From positions 1-64,000 of the forward strand of contig CAIJOB010000030.1 of the NCBI GenBank assembly GCA_903822175.1: a stretch of DNA of 64,000 nucleotides, in the 5' to 3' direction. This DNA is from an uncultured Alphaproteobacteria bacterium (GTDB lineage: Bacteria > Pseudomonadota > Alphaproteobacteria > Caulobacterales > Caulobacteraceae). The translations under genes were made by a program, and so were the position numbers. Within the stretch, counting starts at the first letter, position 1. Each line of letters starts with the position of its first letter. Shown here piece by piece: positions 56,347 to 64,000 of the stretch. The notes beneath the pieces are model-generated. The model did no database searches. It was not told the origin of the DNA and saw only the letters and a program-made list of their open reading frames with translations.

Positions 56347-58130
56347 ACCCACCCTTCCGTCACCGCGTGCAGCCGCGCGTAGGCGCCGCCCTTTTTCACC
56401 AGGTCGGCGTGCTTGCCCTCTTCCACGATGCGGCCGTCCTCGAAGACCAGGATGCGGTCGGCGCCGCGGATGGTCGACAGGCGGTGGGCGATGACGATGG
56501 TGGTGCGGCCGACCATCAGCTCCTCCATGGCCGCCTGCACCTGCCGCTCGGTCTCCACGTCCAGCGATGAGGTCGCCTCGTCCAGCACCAGGATCGGGGC
56601 ATCAGCCAGGAAGGCGCGGGCGATGGCCACCCGCTGCCGCTCGCCGCCCGAGAGTTTCACCCCGCGCTCGCCGACCAGCGTGCGATAGCCCTGCGGCAGC
56701 TTGCCGATGAAGTCGTGGGCGCGGGCCCGCTTGGCGGCGAGCTCGACCTCGTCCTGGGTGGCGCCAGGCCGGGCGTAGGCGATGTTCTCGCTGAGCGTCC
56801 GGTGGAACAGCGCCGGGTCCTGCGGCACCACCGCGATGGCGCGGCGCAGGCTCCCCTGGCTGACCGTGGCGATGTCCTGCCCGTCCACCAGGATCTGGCC
56901 GGCGTCCACGTCATAGAGCCGCTGGATCAGCTTCACGAAGGTCGACTTGCCCGCGCCCGTCGGCCCGACCAGCGCCACCCGCTCGCCAGGCGCGATGCGC
57001 AGGGTGAAGTGGTCGTAGAGCGGGGTCGCCGCCGACTTGTAGCGGAACACCACCCGGTCGAAGACGATCTCGCCCACCTCCGGCCGGAAGGGCTTGGCGT
57101 TCGGGGCATCGAGTACTTGCGGCGCCATGATCGCGTAGCGGGCCACGTCCTCGGTGTCGTCGAGGCCCTTTTGCGTCATGCGGATGTTGTCGCCGATGTT
57201 TCGCAGATAGCCGGTCATCAGCATGAAGGCGGTGATGACGAAGGCCACGTCGCCCGGCGTCGCCTGCCCCTTGGCCCACAGCCGCAGCAACAGGCCGGTC
57301 AGCCCCGCCTGCAGCACCACCAGCAGGATGCTGTGGAACAGCCAGATGTCAGTGAAGCGGTTCCAGGTCTTGTTGGCCGCAAGGCGCCAGAGATCGGTGA
57401 CGCCGGCGACGCGGGCTTCCTCGCGCGCCTCCGCGCCAAAGCTCTTCACCGTCGGGTTGGACGAGATGGAGTCGGCAAGCGCGCCGCCGATCCGGCTGTC
57501 CAGCGCCACCGAGCGCAGGTTCGCCGGCCGTGCATAGAGGTTCGTCGTGACGATGTTGGAGACGATGTAGAGCGTCACCAGGACGGTGGAGAAGGCGCCC
57601 ACCATCGGCCAGCGCGCCGCCATCATCGCGCACAGCCCGATCAGCACGATGATTGCGGGGCCCAGGAACACCAGGGCGGCATCCGACACGTTGTCATAGC
57701 CCCACATCGCGCGGCTGAGCCGGCGCACGGTGGCGCCGGCGAACATGTCGGCGTGCCAGTCGGCGCTGAACGACTGGACCCGCTGGAAGCCCTCGTCGGT
57801 CATCTCCTTCATGTTGGAGGAGGCGAGCGGAATCCAGAACCGCATGGAGAGGTTGCGGATCATCGAGAAGGCGAAATAGACGCCCACGAAAATCGCCCAG
57901 GCGCGCCAGGCGCTGGCGGCGTTGGACTGGCCATGGGTCACCGCGTCGACCAGCCGCCCGGACGCCCAGGGCGTCGCCAGGTCGAAGGCGATGGCGGCGA
58001 TGACGAAGGTCACGGTCCCCGTCAGCAGCCAGGGGCGGCGAAGCCAGAACTTGGCGATGAAGGCCAGCACGGCGCTGTTCTTCAGCACCCGCGCCTTCTG
58101 GTCTTCGGTGTCTTCGTAGTGGTCGGTCAT
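56343..58130 (-). CDS. ABC transporter, fused permease/ATPase
   Basis: 595 residues. The N-terminal membrane domain (about 30-330, six helices, starting LRRPWLLTGTVTFVIAAIAF) is followed by one ATPase: Walker A VGPTGAGKSTF (about 395), Q-loop VPQDPALF, signature LSGGERQRVAIARAF, Walker B ILVLDEATSSLD, H-loop IVIAHRLST. It resembles lipid, peptide or multidrug half-transporter exporters that act as homodimers. The stop overlaps the convergent ycaQ stop by four bases. Its leader contains a short ORF and GC hairpins. Confidence 0.93.
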   Translation of the reverse strand: MTDHYEDTEDQKARVLKNSAVLAFIAKFWLRRPWLLTGTVTFVIAAIAFDLATPWASGRLVDAVTHGQSNAASAWRAWAIFVGVYFAFSMIRNLSMRFWIPLASSNMKEMTDEGFQRVQSFSADWHADMFAGATVRRLSRAMWGYDNVSDAALVFLGPAIIVLIGLCAMMAARWPMVGAFSTVLVTLYIVSNIVTTNLYARPANLRSVALDSRIGGALADSISSNPTVKSFGAEAREEARVAGVTDLWRLAANKTWNRFTDIWLFHSILLVVLQAGLTGLLLRLWAKGQATPGDVAFVITAFMLMTGYLRNIGDNIRMTQKGLDDTEDVARYAIMAPQVLDAPNAKPFRPEVGEIVFDRVVFRYKSAATPLYDHFTLRIAPGERVALVGPTGAGKSTFVKLIQRLYDVDAGQILVDGQDIATVSQGSLRRAIAVVPQDPALFHRTLSENIAYARPGATQDEVELAAKRARAHDFIGKLPQGYRTLVGERGVKLSGGERQRVAIARAFLADAPILVLDEATSSLDVETERQVQAAMEELMVGRTTIVIAHRLSTIRGADRILVFEDGRIVEEGKHADLVKKGGAYARLHAVTEGWV

Positions 58131-58319
58131 CGGAGGGCTCGAAAATCTCGGCGCCCGTGGACCGCGAATGTCTGGACTCAGACGGCGGCGCTTGGGCGCG
58201 AATGGAAGGTCTTTGGGTGAGGCGGGGATTTTTAGAAAAAACCCCGACGGGCCCCGGGCGCGCGGAAGCGCTTCGAAACTTGGGGCCTCAAGGCCCCCAG
58301 GCGAAGCAGTCCGGTTGAG

Positions 58320-58376
58320 TTAGAAGCGCGGCGGCGGCCCGGCGCACGGTCGCGGAGCAGCTGGAATGAACGTCAT
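58320..58376 (-). CDS. candidate 18-residue proline-rich leader peptide
   Basis: ATG 58376 is preceded by AAAGGAGGG five bases away, an excellent ribosome site. The frame reads MTFIPAAPRP then CAGPPPRF and stops at TAA: six prolines in 18 residues, including PPP three residues from the end, and two arginines. It is followed by hairpin-forming GC blocks (including GGGGCC stems around 58245-58300) and a T run before the ABC transporter start 190 bases downstream. A stalling leader acting on the transporter gene is possible; a chance frame is the alternative. Confidence 0.5.
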   Translation of the reverse strand: MTFIPAAPRPCAGPPPRF

Positions 58377-58499
58377 TTCGGCCCTCCTTTCGCGTGGCTG
58401 AGGTGGCGGAAGCTAGGCGCGCGGGTTTTGAGCGTCAAGGCGAGGGGAGAACCCGGTTCTGGCTTTGTCGCCAAGGTGGCGGTGAGGCCACACCCGTAC

Positions 58500-58623
58500 C
58501 AGCGCCTCCTCCACCACTTCGTGGTCCCCCTCCCCCGTCTTCACGGGTGAGGAACTGACGGCGCCAAGTTCCTCACCCGTGAAGACGGGGGAGGGGGACC
58601 ACGAAGTGGTGGAGGAGGCGCTG
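58500..58623. repeat. 124-base element with perfect 57-bp inverted arms
   Basis: Left arm 58500-58556 and right arm 58567-58623 are exact reverse complements around a ten-base loop. Each arm also contains smaller palindromes (CCAC..GTGG and CCCGT..ACGGG). It lies 21 bases before the ubiA start and would form a very long hairpin. No ORF occurs in it. The core CTCCCCCGT recurs at 3018 and a variant at 51945. The rest of 58131-58499 contains the leader candidate and no other gene. Confidence 0.92.
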
Positions 58624-58644
58624 CGGGCGCACTAGAGAAGGCGC

Positions 58645-59664
58645 GTGACCACCGCTTCCCATCTCCCCGACGCCATGCCCACCAATTGGGTCGACCGGTT
58701 CGCCCCCGTGGGCCTTCGCCCGTGGCTGAAGCTTGGGCGGTTCGACCGGCCGACCGGGATCTGGCTCTTGATGCTGCCGGGCTGGCAGGGGATCGCCCTC
58801 GCCGACGCCCTGGAGCAGCGGCTGCCGGACGTGGGGCTGATGGGTCTGGTGGCGCTCGGCGCGGCGCTGATGCGCTCGGCGGGTTGCGCCTACAACGACA
58901 TCGTCGACCGCGACATCGACGCCAAGGTGGCGCGCACCGCGATGCGGCCGATCCCGGCTGGCGAGATCAGCGTCAAGCAGGCCTGGGCCTACGTCATCGT
59001 CTGCTGCCTGGCCTCGCTCGCCATCCTGCTCAGCCTGCCGCCGACGGCGGTGCTGCTGGGGGTCGGCTCGCTGGCCTTGGTGGCGGCCTACCCGTTCATG
59101 AAGCGGATCACCTGGTGGCCGCAGGCCTGGCTCGGCCTGACCTTCAACTGGGGCGCGCTGCTGGGTTTTTCGGCGGCGACCGGCGCTGGGCCGGCGTTCT
59201 GGCGCGGCATGGCGCCTTACATCCTGACCAACGGCGACAGCCGGTTCCTGATGCGGGCGCTGGCCGACAGCGCGCTCACCTGGCCCGCCGTCCTGCTCTA
59301 TGCCTCGGGCGTGTTCTGGACGCTGGGCTACGACACTATCTACGCGATCCAGGACATCGAGGACGATGCGCTGGCCGGGGTGAAGTCCTCGGCGCGGCGG
59401 CTGGGCGCAGGCGCCCCGCTGGGGATCCTGGGGTTCTATCTGGTGAGCCTCGCCATCCTGATCGGCATGGGCGCGGTCGCGAACCTCGGCCCGCTCTTCT
59501 ACATCGCCCTGATCGCCTATGGGGTGCAGCTATGTTCCCAGGCGCGCAAGGTGCGGATGGACGATGGCGAACGCGCGCTGCGGCTCTTCAAGTCCAACAG
59601 CTGGGCCGGCCTGATCCTGGTGCTGGCGATCATCGCGGGCACACGAATTCCGCAACTCTTCTAG
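58645..59664 (+). CDS. ubiA: 4-hydroxybenzoate octaprenyltransferase
   Basis: 339 residues, start GTG 58645 with AGAAGG upstream; ATG 10 codons in is an alternative. First Asp-rich motif NDIVDRDIDAKVARTAMRPIPAG, second DIEDDALAGVKSSARRLG, with the opening RPTGIWLLMLPGWQGIALA. About nine helices. It prenylates 4-hydroxybenzoate in ubiquinone synthesis, feeding the electron carrier used by the respiratory chain. It is followed after 17 bases by a desaturase gene on the same strand. Confidence 0.96.
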   Translation: MTTASHLPDAMPTNWVDRFAPVGLRPWLKLGRFDRPTGIWLLMLPGWQGIALADALEQRLPDVGLMGLVALGAALMRSAGCAYNDIVDRDIDAKVARTAMRPIPAGEISVKQAWAYVIVCCLASLAILLSLPPTAVLLGVGSLALVAAYPFMKRITWWPQAWLGLTFNWGALLGFSAATGAGPAFWRGMAPYILTNGDSRFLMRALADSALTWPAVLLYASGVFWTLGYDTIYAIQDIEDDALAGVKSSARRLGAGAPLGILGFYLVSLAILIGMGAVANLGPLFYIALIAYGVQLCSQARKVRMDDGERALRLFKSNSWAGLILVLAIIAGTRIPQLF

Positions 59665-59681
59665 ACGAGTTACAATAGGCC

Positions 59682-60626
59682 ATGGCCGTTGCGACCCGCG
59701 TCGATCCGAAGAGCTATTTCGCCCCCGAGGAATGGGCGCCCCTGGCGCGCCGTTCACGGTGGATGGGGCTGGCGTTGCTGGCGCATGCCTGGATCGTCAT
59801 TGGTCTGGCCATGGCGGTCGCGGTCGCGGCGCCTGGCTGGTGGAAGCTGATCGCCATTCCCGCCGCCATCATCGTCATCGGCGGACGCCAGCTGGGCGTG
59901 GCGATCCTGATGCATGACGCGGCCCACGCCTGCCTGCACCCCAATCTCAAGGTCAACGACTGGGTGGGCAATCACCTGACCACCGGCGGGCTGATCGACT
60001 ACCGGAACTACCACCTGCAGCATCACAAGTTCGCCCAGCAGGAAGAGGACCCGGACCTGGTGCTCTCGGCGCCCTTCCCGATCACCCGCCTGTCGCTGCG
60101 CCGGAAGATCGCGCGCGACCTGACCGGGCGGACCTATTGGAAACTGCGCTGGTCGGGGCTGGTGAAGCGCATCGCGAACCGCAAGCCCGGCGAGCCGCTG
60201 TGGCCGCTGCTCCGCTCGGCGATCTATGGCCGCCGCCGGTTCCTGATCGGCATGGTGGTGACCGTCGCGGTGACCGCGCCCTTTGGCCTGTGGTGGGTGT
60301 GGCCGGTGCTGTGGCTGGTCCCGCAGGCGACCTGGCTGCCGATGATCACGCGGCTGCGCAACATCGCCGAGCATGCCTGCGTCGCCAAGAACGAGGCCGA
60401 CCCGCTGCGCCACGCCCGCACCACGTCAGCGAACTGGCTGGAGCGGGCGGTGATCGCGCCCTACTTCGTGAACTATCACTGCGAGCACCACATGTTCATG
60501 CATGTGCCCTGCTACAACCTACCCCGCGCCCACCGCCTGTTGAAGGCGAAGGGCGTGATGCCGCAGATGCTGACCGCGCCGGGCTACCTCAGCATGCTGA
60601 GGGTCGCCACGGCGAAAGCGGCCTAG
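59682..60626 (+). CDS. membrane fatty acid desaturase family protein
   Basis: 314 residues. Three His boxes for the diiron site: HDAAHACLH (about 86-94), HLQHHKF (about 110) and NYHCEHHMFMHVP (about 262). Helices at about 30-55, 55-75, 185-205 and 210-225. It belongs to the membrane di-iron desaturase/hydroxylase family; the substrate (acyl lipid or other) is not fixed by motif. The short gap from ubiA suggests co-transcription. Confidence 0.92.
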   Translation: MAVATRVDPKSYFAPEEWAPLARRSRWMGLALLAHAWIVIGLAMAVAVAAPGWWKLIAIPAAIIVIGGRQLGVAILMHDAAHACLHPNLKVNDWVGNHLTTGGLIDYRNYHLQHHKFAQQEEDPDLVLSAPFPITRLSLRRKIARDLTGRTYWKLRWSGLVKRIANRKPGEPLWPLLRSAIYGRRRFLIGMVVTVAVTAPFGLWWVWPVLWLVPQATWLPMITRLRNIAEHACVAKNEADPLRHARTTSANWLERAVIAPYFVNYHCEHHMFMHVPCYNLPRAHRLLKAKGVMPQMLTAPGYLSMLRVATAKAA

Positions 60627-60627
60627 C

Positions 60628-61317
60628 TCAGATCGCGGCGAAGGCCGGCTGCTGGCGGCGCTGACGGCGCAGCAGCGCGCCCATGCCACCAAAGCCCACG
60701 ATCATCAGGCCCCAGGTCGCCGGTTCCGGCACGCCGCCCGGCCCGCGCTGGTCCAGGACCAGCGGGTTCTGGGTCACGACGATGTTGTGCGCGCCCCAGC
60801 CCTCATCGCCCATGCCCTGCCAACCGGCGTTCTGGCCGTCGTTATAGGCCAGGCTGTCGTAGGCGAAGGTGAGCGTGTTGTGGCCAGAGGTCAGGTCCAG
60901 CGGAACGTACGCGTCCACGTGGCCGCCATTCCAGTTGATCGCCAGGTGGTCGGCGCCGTTGTCGGAGATGTTGTCGAAGGTCGAGCCGACCGGGGAGAAA
61001 TAGACCACGTCGGCGCCGCCGCCGCCCATGTTCCAGGTCCCCTTGGCAAGCGCGTTGCCATTCAGGCTGAGGGTGAAGTCGTCCTCGTACCAGTTCTGGC
61101 CGTCCAGGCTGGCGTAGCCGTCCAGCACGAAGGAGAGGTTCGCAGCCCCGGCATGCAGCGCGTCGAAGCCGACGTCGAACGAGGTGCCAGTGGCCATCTC
61201 GGCCATGGAGGCCGGGCCCGAATAGAGCACGGTCGCCTGAGCGCCCGCCGCGGCCAGGGTCACAAACGCCGCCGCGGTCGCGGCCAAGGTCATCTTGAAA
61301 GTCATCGCCAGCCCCAT
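60628..61317 (-). CDS. PEP-CTERM sorting-domain exported protein (second)
   Basis: 229 residues if started at ATG 61317 (ATG 61305 is equally possible). Signal peptide ending AAAGAQA, a beta-rich body (YSGPASMAEMATGTSFDVGF, LNGNALAKGTWNMGGGGADVVYF, WNGGHVDAYVPLDL), then the exosortase tail VPEPATWGLMIVGFGGMG and LLRRQRRQQ. Its tail resembles that of the protein at 10525-11433, but the bodies differ. It converges on the desaturase gene with one base between stops. Function unknown. Confidence 0.88.
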   Translation of the reverse strand: MGLAMTFKMTLAATAAAFVTLAAAGAQATVLYSGPASMAEMATGTSFDVGFDALHAGAANLSFVLDGYASLDGQNWYEDDFTLSLNGNALAKGTWNMGGGGADVVYFSPVGSTFDNISDNGADHLAINWNGGHVDAYVPLDLTSGHNTLTFAYDSLAYNDGQNAGWQGMGDEGWGAHNIVVTQNPLVLDQRGPGGVPEPATWGLMIVGFGGMGALLRRQRRQQPAFAAI

Positions 61318-61402
61318 TGTCTCAGTTCGGGCCAACGCGGCCCGGGTTCGGGGCTAAGGCTGCAACTCGCGCGCCACGCGAATGCGGACAGGCGCGATGG
61401 AC

Positions 61403-62626
61403 CTAGGGCGCGACCTTCTTCGCCGTGAACAGCGCCTCGATCTCGTCCGGCCGGGCGTTGTTGAAGTCGAGGCGGACGCGGCCGTCCTCGGTGCGGCTGA
61501 CCACCACCGGCGCGCTTGAATTGGTCAGCATCCAGCCCTTGGGCAGGACGACGGCATTCACCGCGCGGCCGAAGGTGCGGTCGAAGACCAGCTCGTCGCC
61601 CACCAGCTTGTAGCGGCCGGGGTCGGTGTAGGTTTCGCTCATCCGCAGGCGGATCGACTGGCCGGCTTTCAGCGGCTTGAAGTTGAAGACCACGATCTCG
61701 CTCTCCGGCGTGACCTTGCCCAGTTCCGGGTCATCGATGCCGGCCTTGGTGATCGCGTCGCCCTTCAGGTGGACGGCGGGAATGGTCTCACCGGTGTCGA
61801 GGTTGCGGGCCGAGGGGTTGGTCGCCACCGAGCCGGTGCGCACGACGTTGATGTAGCGGCTGACCCCGGTCTTTTCCTCGGTGTAGTCGTGGTAGAGGTC
61901 GAAAGCGTGGGTCTCCGGCGGCTGCAGGAAATAGACGATGTCGCGCGTCTGTTTCGCCCGCTCATCGAACTTGCGGGCCTTGACGCTGGTGGCGGTGGCC
62001 GAGAGCGTGCCTGGCGTCGCGCGCAGCTTCAGCGGCGCCTCGCCCGGCGTGATGTTGTAGAAGCTGATCCGCAGGCGCCCATCGGCCTCTTGCGTCACCT
62101 GGGACGGATAGTTGCAGTCGACCAGCACGTAGCCCAGCGGCAGGACGACCGCGTTCTTCTTGATGCCCAGGCCTCGGTCGAAAACGATGTCCTTGCCGTC
62201 GACCTTGTAGCTCTTGGCGTCCTCGTAGGTCTTCTCGATCAGGATGCGCGCCTGGCCGCCGTCGGCGGGCACCGGGCGGGCGAGCTCGACGCGGATGTAG
62301 TCGCTGGCCGCATCGGCCTCCGGCAGGCCGGTGGTCTTGGCGCTCTCGCCCGAGACCTGGGCGAACTTCAGCGGCTGGCCGGTGGCGAGGTCGGTGACCT
62401 TCTCGTCCGACGCGACGCTGCCCTTGCGGATCGGGTTGAAGAAGGCGGTCGCACCCGGCCGTACGGCGGTGATGTCGTAGATAATCCGGAACTTGGCCGA
62501 GCCCGGCGCCAGCAGCTCGTAGCGGGTGTAGCCGTCGGCTTCCTGCGGCTGGCGGCGCCCCTGCGCTTCAGCGCTCCAAGCCACCGCCAGGACGGCCGCG
62601 ACGGCCAAGGCGCCAAGGTTTCTCAT
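61403..62626 (-). CDS. secreted protein with internal duplication
   Basis: 407 residues from ATG 62626. Signal peptide (GALAVAAVLAVAWSAEA). Two related halves are visible: residues about 120-190 (LIEKTYEDAKSYKVDGKDIVFDR, KNAVVLPLGYVLVDCN, QEADGRLRISFYN) and about 325-395 (RMSETYTDPGRYKLVGDELVFDR, NAVVLPKGWMLTNSS, RTEDGRVRLDFNN). Each has TY-x-D-x-x-x-YK-x(2)-G-x(2)-(I/L)VFDR...NAVVLP-x-G. No catalytic residues are evident; the folds look beta-rich. It ends 14 bases before a serine hydrolase gene on the same strand upstream. Confidence 0.85.
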   Translation of the reverse strand: MRNLGALAVAAVLAVAWSAEAQGRRQPQEADGYTRYELLAPGSAKFRIIYDITAVRPGATAFFNPIRKGSVASDEKVTDLATGQPLKFAQVSGESAKTTGLPEADAASDYIRVELARPVPADGGQARILIEKTYEDAKSYKVDGKDIVFDRGLGIKKNAVVLPLGYVLVDCNYPSQVTQEADGRLRISFYNITPGEAPLKLRATPGTLSATATSVKARKFDERAKQTRDIVYFLQPPETHAFDLYHDYTEEKTGVSRYINVVRTGSVATNPSARNLDTGETIPAVHLKGDAITKAGIDDPELGKVTPESEIVVFNFKPLKAGQSIRLRMSETYTDPGRYKLVGDELVFDRTFGRAVNAVVLPKGWMLTNSSAPVVVSRTEDGRVRLDFNNARPDEIEALFTAKKVAP

Positions 62627-62640
62627 CGTGTTTCCCATCG

Positions 62641-64000
62641 TCAGTACGCCTTCGAGATCATGAACTGTTCAAGCTTGCCGTCCGGATAGCCGCGCTCGAC
62701 GGCGAGCAGGGTCGTCGTGGACGTGGTGATCTTCCAGGTGCGGGTCAGCAAGCCGCCGCGCGTCGATTGGCCCAGCAGCTCCATGAGCCGCACCGGCCCA
62801 AGCCCGCCCAGGCCCGCTTTCTGGTCGGCGAGGTTGGCGGCGGTCAGGTAGAAATTGCCGTTCTCGGTGAACAGGCCGCGGTCGACCTCGCCAGCCTGGA
62901 ACTGGGCGAACAGGCGGCGCGCACGCGCTTCGGGCGCCGGCGGCGGCAGGACCACGAAGGCCACCCGGTCGGCCACCGCATTGGGCGGGATCCAGTCGTT
63001 GTTGGTGAAGGCGATGATCGCGACCTTCTCGTGCGGATACATCACGTTGGCGGCGAGGAAGCCGGAGCCGCCGCCACCGTGGCTGATCACCAGCCGGCCG
63101 TGGTTGTCGCGGACGTCCAGGCCCAGGCTGTAGTGGCTGTCGCGGCCGGTGGTCAGCTTGATCGGCGTGTAGAGCGCGTCATAGGAGGTGGGCGCGAGCA
63201 GGCTCCTGGCCATCAGGCTGATGTCCCACTTAGCGAGCTCGCGCGGGGCCATGGCCAGTTCGCCCGCCGCGAACAGCCAGCCAGCGCCTTCCTTCGGCGC
63301 GGGCCGCGTGGGGCCGCCGCCGGCGCGGGTATAGGCCCCTGCGTCGGCCGGCCCCAGCGCCTGCTGGTCGGCGTCGGTGACCGCTTCCATCTTCAGGGGG
63401 CCAAAGATGTTCGCCCGCAGGAACTCCACCAGCGGCTGGCCCGACACCTTCTCGACGATCGCGCCGGCGACCACGAAGCCGGTGTTGGAATATTGCCAGT
63501 CGGTCCCCGGCGCGAAGTCGAGCGGCTTCTTCGCCCACTCGTCCAGCACCGCCCGCACCGTGGTGGGCTTGCCCATCTCGATCGTCACATAGTCCTGGGG
63601 CCAGTAGTCGCGGTAGCCGGCGGTGTGGCTGAGCACTTGACGAATTGAGACCTGGTCGGCGCTGGCCAGGTCCGGGAAATACTTCGCGACCTTGTCATCG
63701 AGGCTGAGCTTGCCCTGCTCCTGCAGCTTCAGGATCGCCGACGCGGTGAATTCCTTGGAGACGCTGTCGATGGCGTAGCGGGTCGCCGGCGTGGCGGGCC
63801 TGGCCGGCGCCAGGCGGGCGTTCCCATAGGCCTTGGCGTAGACCACCTCGCCGTCGCTCGCGACCGCGATGGAGACCGAAGGCGCCCCAGTCTTGGCCAG
63901 CCATTCGCCGACGCTGGCGTCGATGTCTCGCTGCTGCTGGGCGGTGAGCGGCGCGGCCACCGCAAGCGCGGGGAAGGCCAACGCCAAGGCGGCGGCGAGA
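62641..64000 (-). CDS. serine hydrolase, beta-lactamase/D-Ala-D-Ala peptidase fold (5' end outside window)
   Basis: At least 449 residues; the frame runs off the right edge. The visible beginning is a hydrophobic signal sequence (LAFPALAVAAP), and the frame continues open to position 64000, so the real start lies beyond. Catalytic motifs: SVSKEF (SxxK, Ser/Lys, about residue 75), YSN in WQYSNTGF (YxN) and HGGGGSGF (the HxG third motif). It is an exported beta-lactamase-related hydrolase; members cleave esters, D-peptides or lactams. A C-terminal domain of about 120 residues follows. It is on the same strand and just upstream of the duplicated protein gene. Confidence 0.9.
   Translation of the reverse strand, partial: LAAALALAFPALAVAAPLTAQQQRDIDASVGEWLAKTGAPSVSIAVASDGEVVYAKAYGNARLAPARPATPATRYAIDSVSKEFTASAILKLQEQGKLSLDDKVAKYFPDLASADQVSIRQVLSHTAGYRDYWPQDYVTIEMGKPTTVRAVLDEWAKKPLDFAPGTDWQYSNTGFVVAGAIVEKVSGQPLVEFLRANIFGPLKMEAVTDADQQALGPADAGAYTRAGGGPTRPAPKEGAGWLFAAGELAMAPRELAKWDISLMARSLLAPTSYDALYTPIKLTTGRDSHYSLGLDVRDNHGRLVISHGGGGSGFLAANVMYPHEKVAIIAFTNNDWIPPNAVADRVAFVVLPPPAPEARARRLFAQFQAGEVDRGLFTENGNFYLTAANLADQKAGLGGLGPVRLMELLGQSTRGGLLTRTWKITTSTTTLLAVERGYPDGKLEQFMISKAY

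Noticed and set aside
58223-58246. Intrinsic terminator (CGGGG stem with A/T arms)
   Set aside because: The stem is real (one mismatch) but the T run lies inside the stem rather than after it, so I do not call it a terminator; noted only as part of the ABC transporter leader.

Overview
The window looks like chromosome from a high-GC alphaproteobacterium of the Caulobacterales, most likely Phenylobacterium or Caulobacter. Support comes from the cytochrome c oxidase cluster order (ctaC-ctaD-ctaB-small ORF-ctaG-ctaE-DUF983-SURF1-thrC-M16 peptidase), a PdeA-type GEDEF/EAL phosphodiesterase nearby, a SigF/NrsF ECF pair with SigF-type promoters, an alphaproteobacterial LexA box, PEPxxW-type PEP-CTERM proteins and TonB-dependent receptors. 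The genus call is an inference. No rRNA, tRNA, CRISPR array, prophage or complete insertion sequence was found.

Layout. 0-9.5 kb: two small unknowns, an AlbA_2-type protein behind uvrC, a PAS-HWE histidine kinase, a secreted M20 amidohydrolase, an alpha/beta hydrolase, a FATP-type acyl-CoA synthetase and a ClpX-zinc-finger/HTH protein with an array of inverted repeats in front of it. 9.5-18.3 kb: envelope and unknown proteins, an M20 dipeptidase, a pentapeptide-repeat protein and thiC under a TPP riboswitch. 18.3-24.3 kb: a VOC protein, a lipoprotein gene flanked by a 25-bp direct repeat of the VOC start, an enoyl-CoA hydratase, three tandem small secreted four-cysteine paralogues, a D-cysteine desulfhydrase/racemase pair and an EF-hand protein. 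24.3-28 kb: the nrsF-sigF stress module back to back with a DUF1223 protein and a Met-rich repeat protein, a peroxiredoxin and YqgE. 28-41 kb: pdeA, a GNAT, a membrane-protein/winged-helix pair, then the long minus-strand respiratory cluster. 41-51 kb: DUF3140, a secreted protein, tldD, PhzF, two tandem TonB-dependent receptors sharing an upstream motif, and a POT peptide transporter. 51-64 kb: DUF427, gshA, rsmE, ppk2, a YcaQ-type glycosylase behind a LexA box, an ABC exporter behind a possible proline-rich leader peptide, a 124-bp near-total palindrome, ubiA, a desaturase, a PEP-CTERM protein, an internally duplicated secreted protein and a truncated serine hydrolase.

Functional themes: aerobic respiration and heme A synthesis, peptide uptake and turnover (receptors, POT, M20 enzymes, TldD), DNA repair (UvrC, YcaQ-like), metal/oxidative stress (SigF, DUF1223, Met-rich protein, peroxiredoxin, glutathione) and c-di-GMP signalling. 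The least explained signals are regulatory or structural: the operator array at 9.4 kb, the lipoprotein insertion at 18.3-19.2 kb, the likely ATC start of the M16 peptidase, the shared receptor motif, the proline-rich leader and the 57-bp-arm palindrome.
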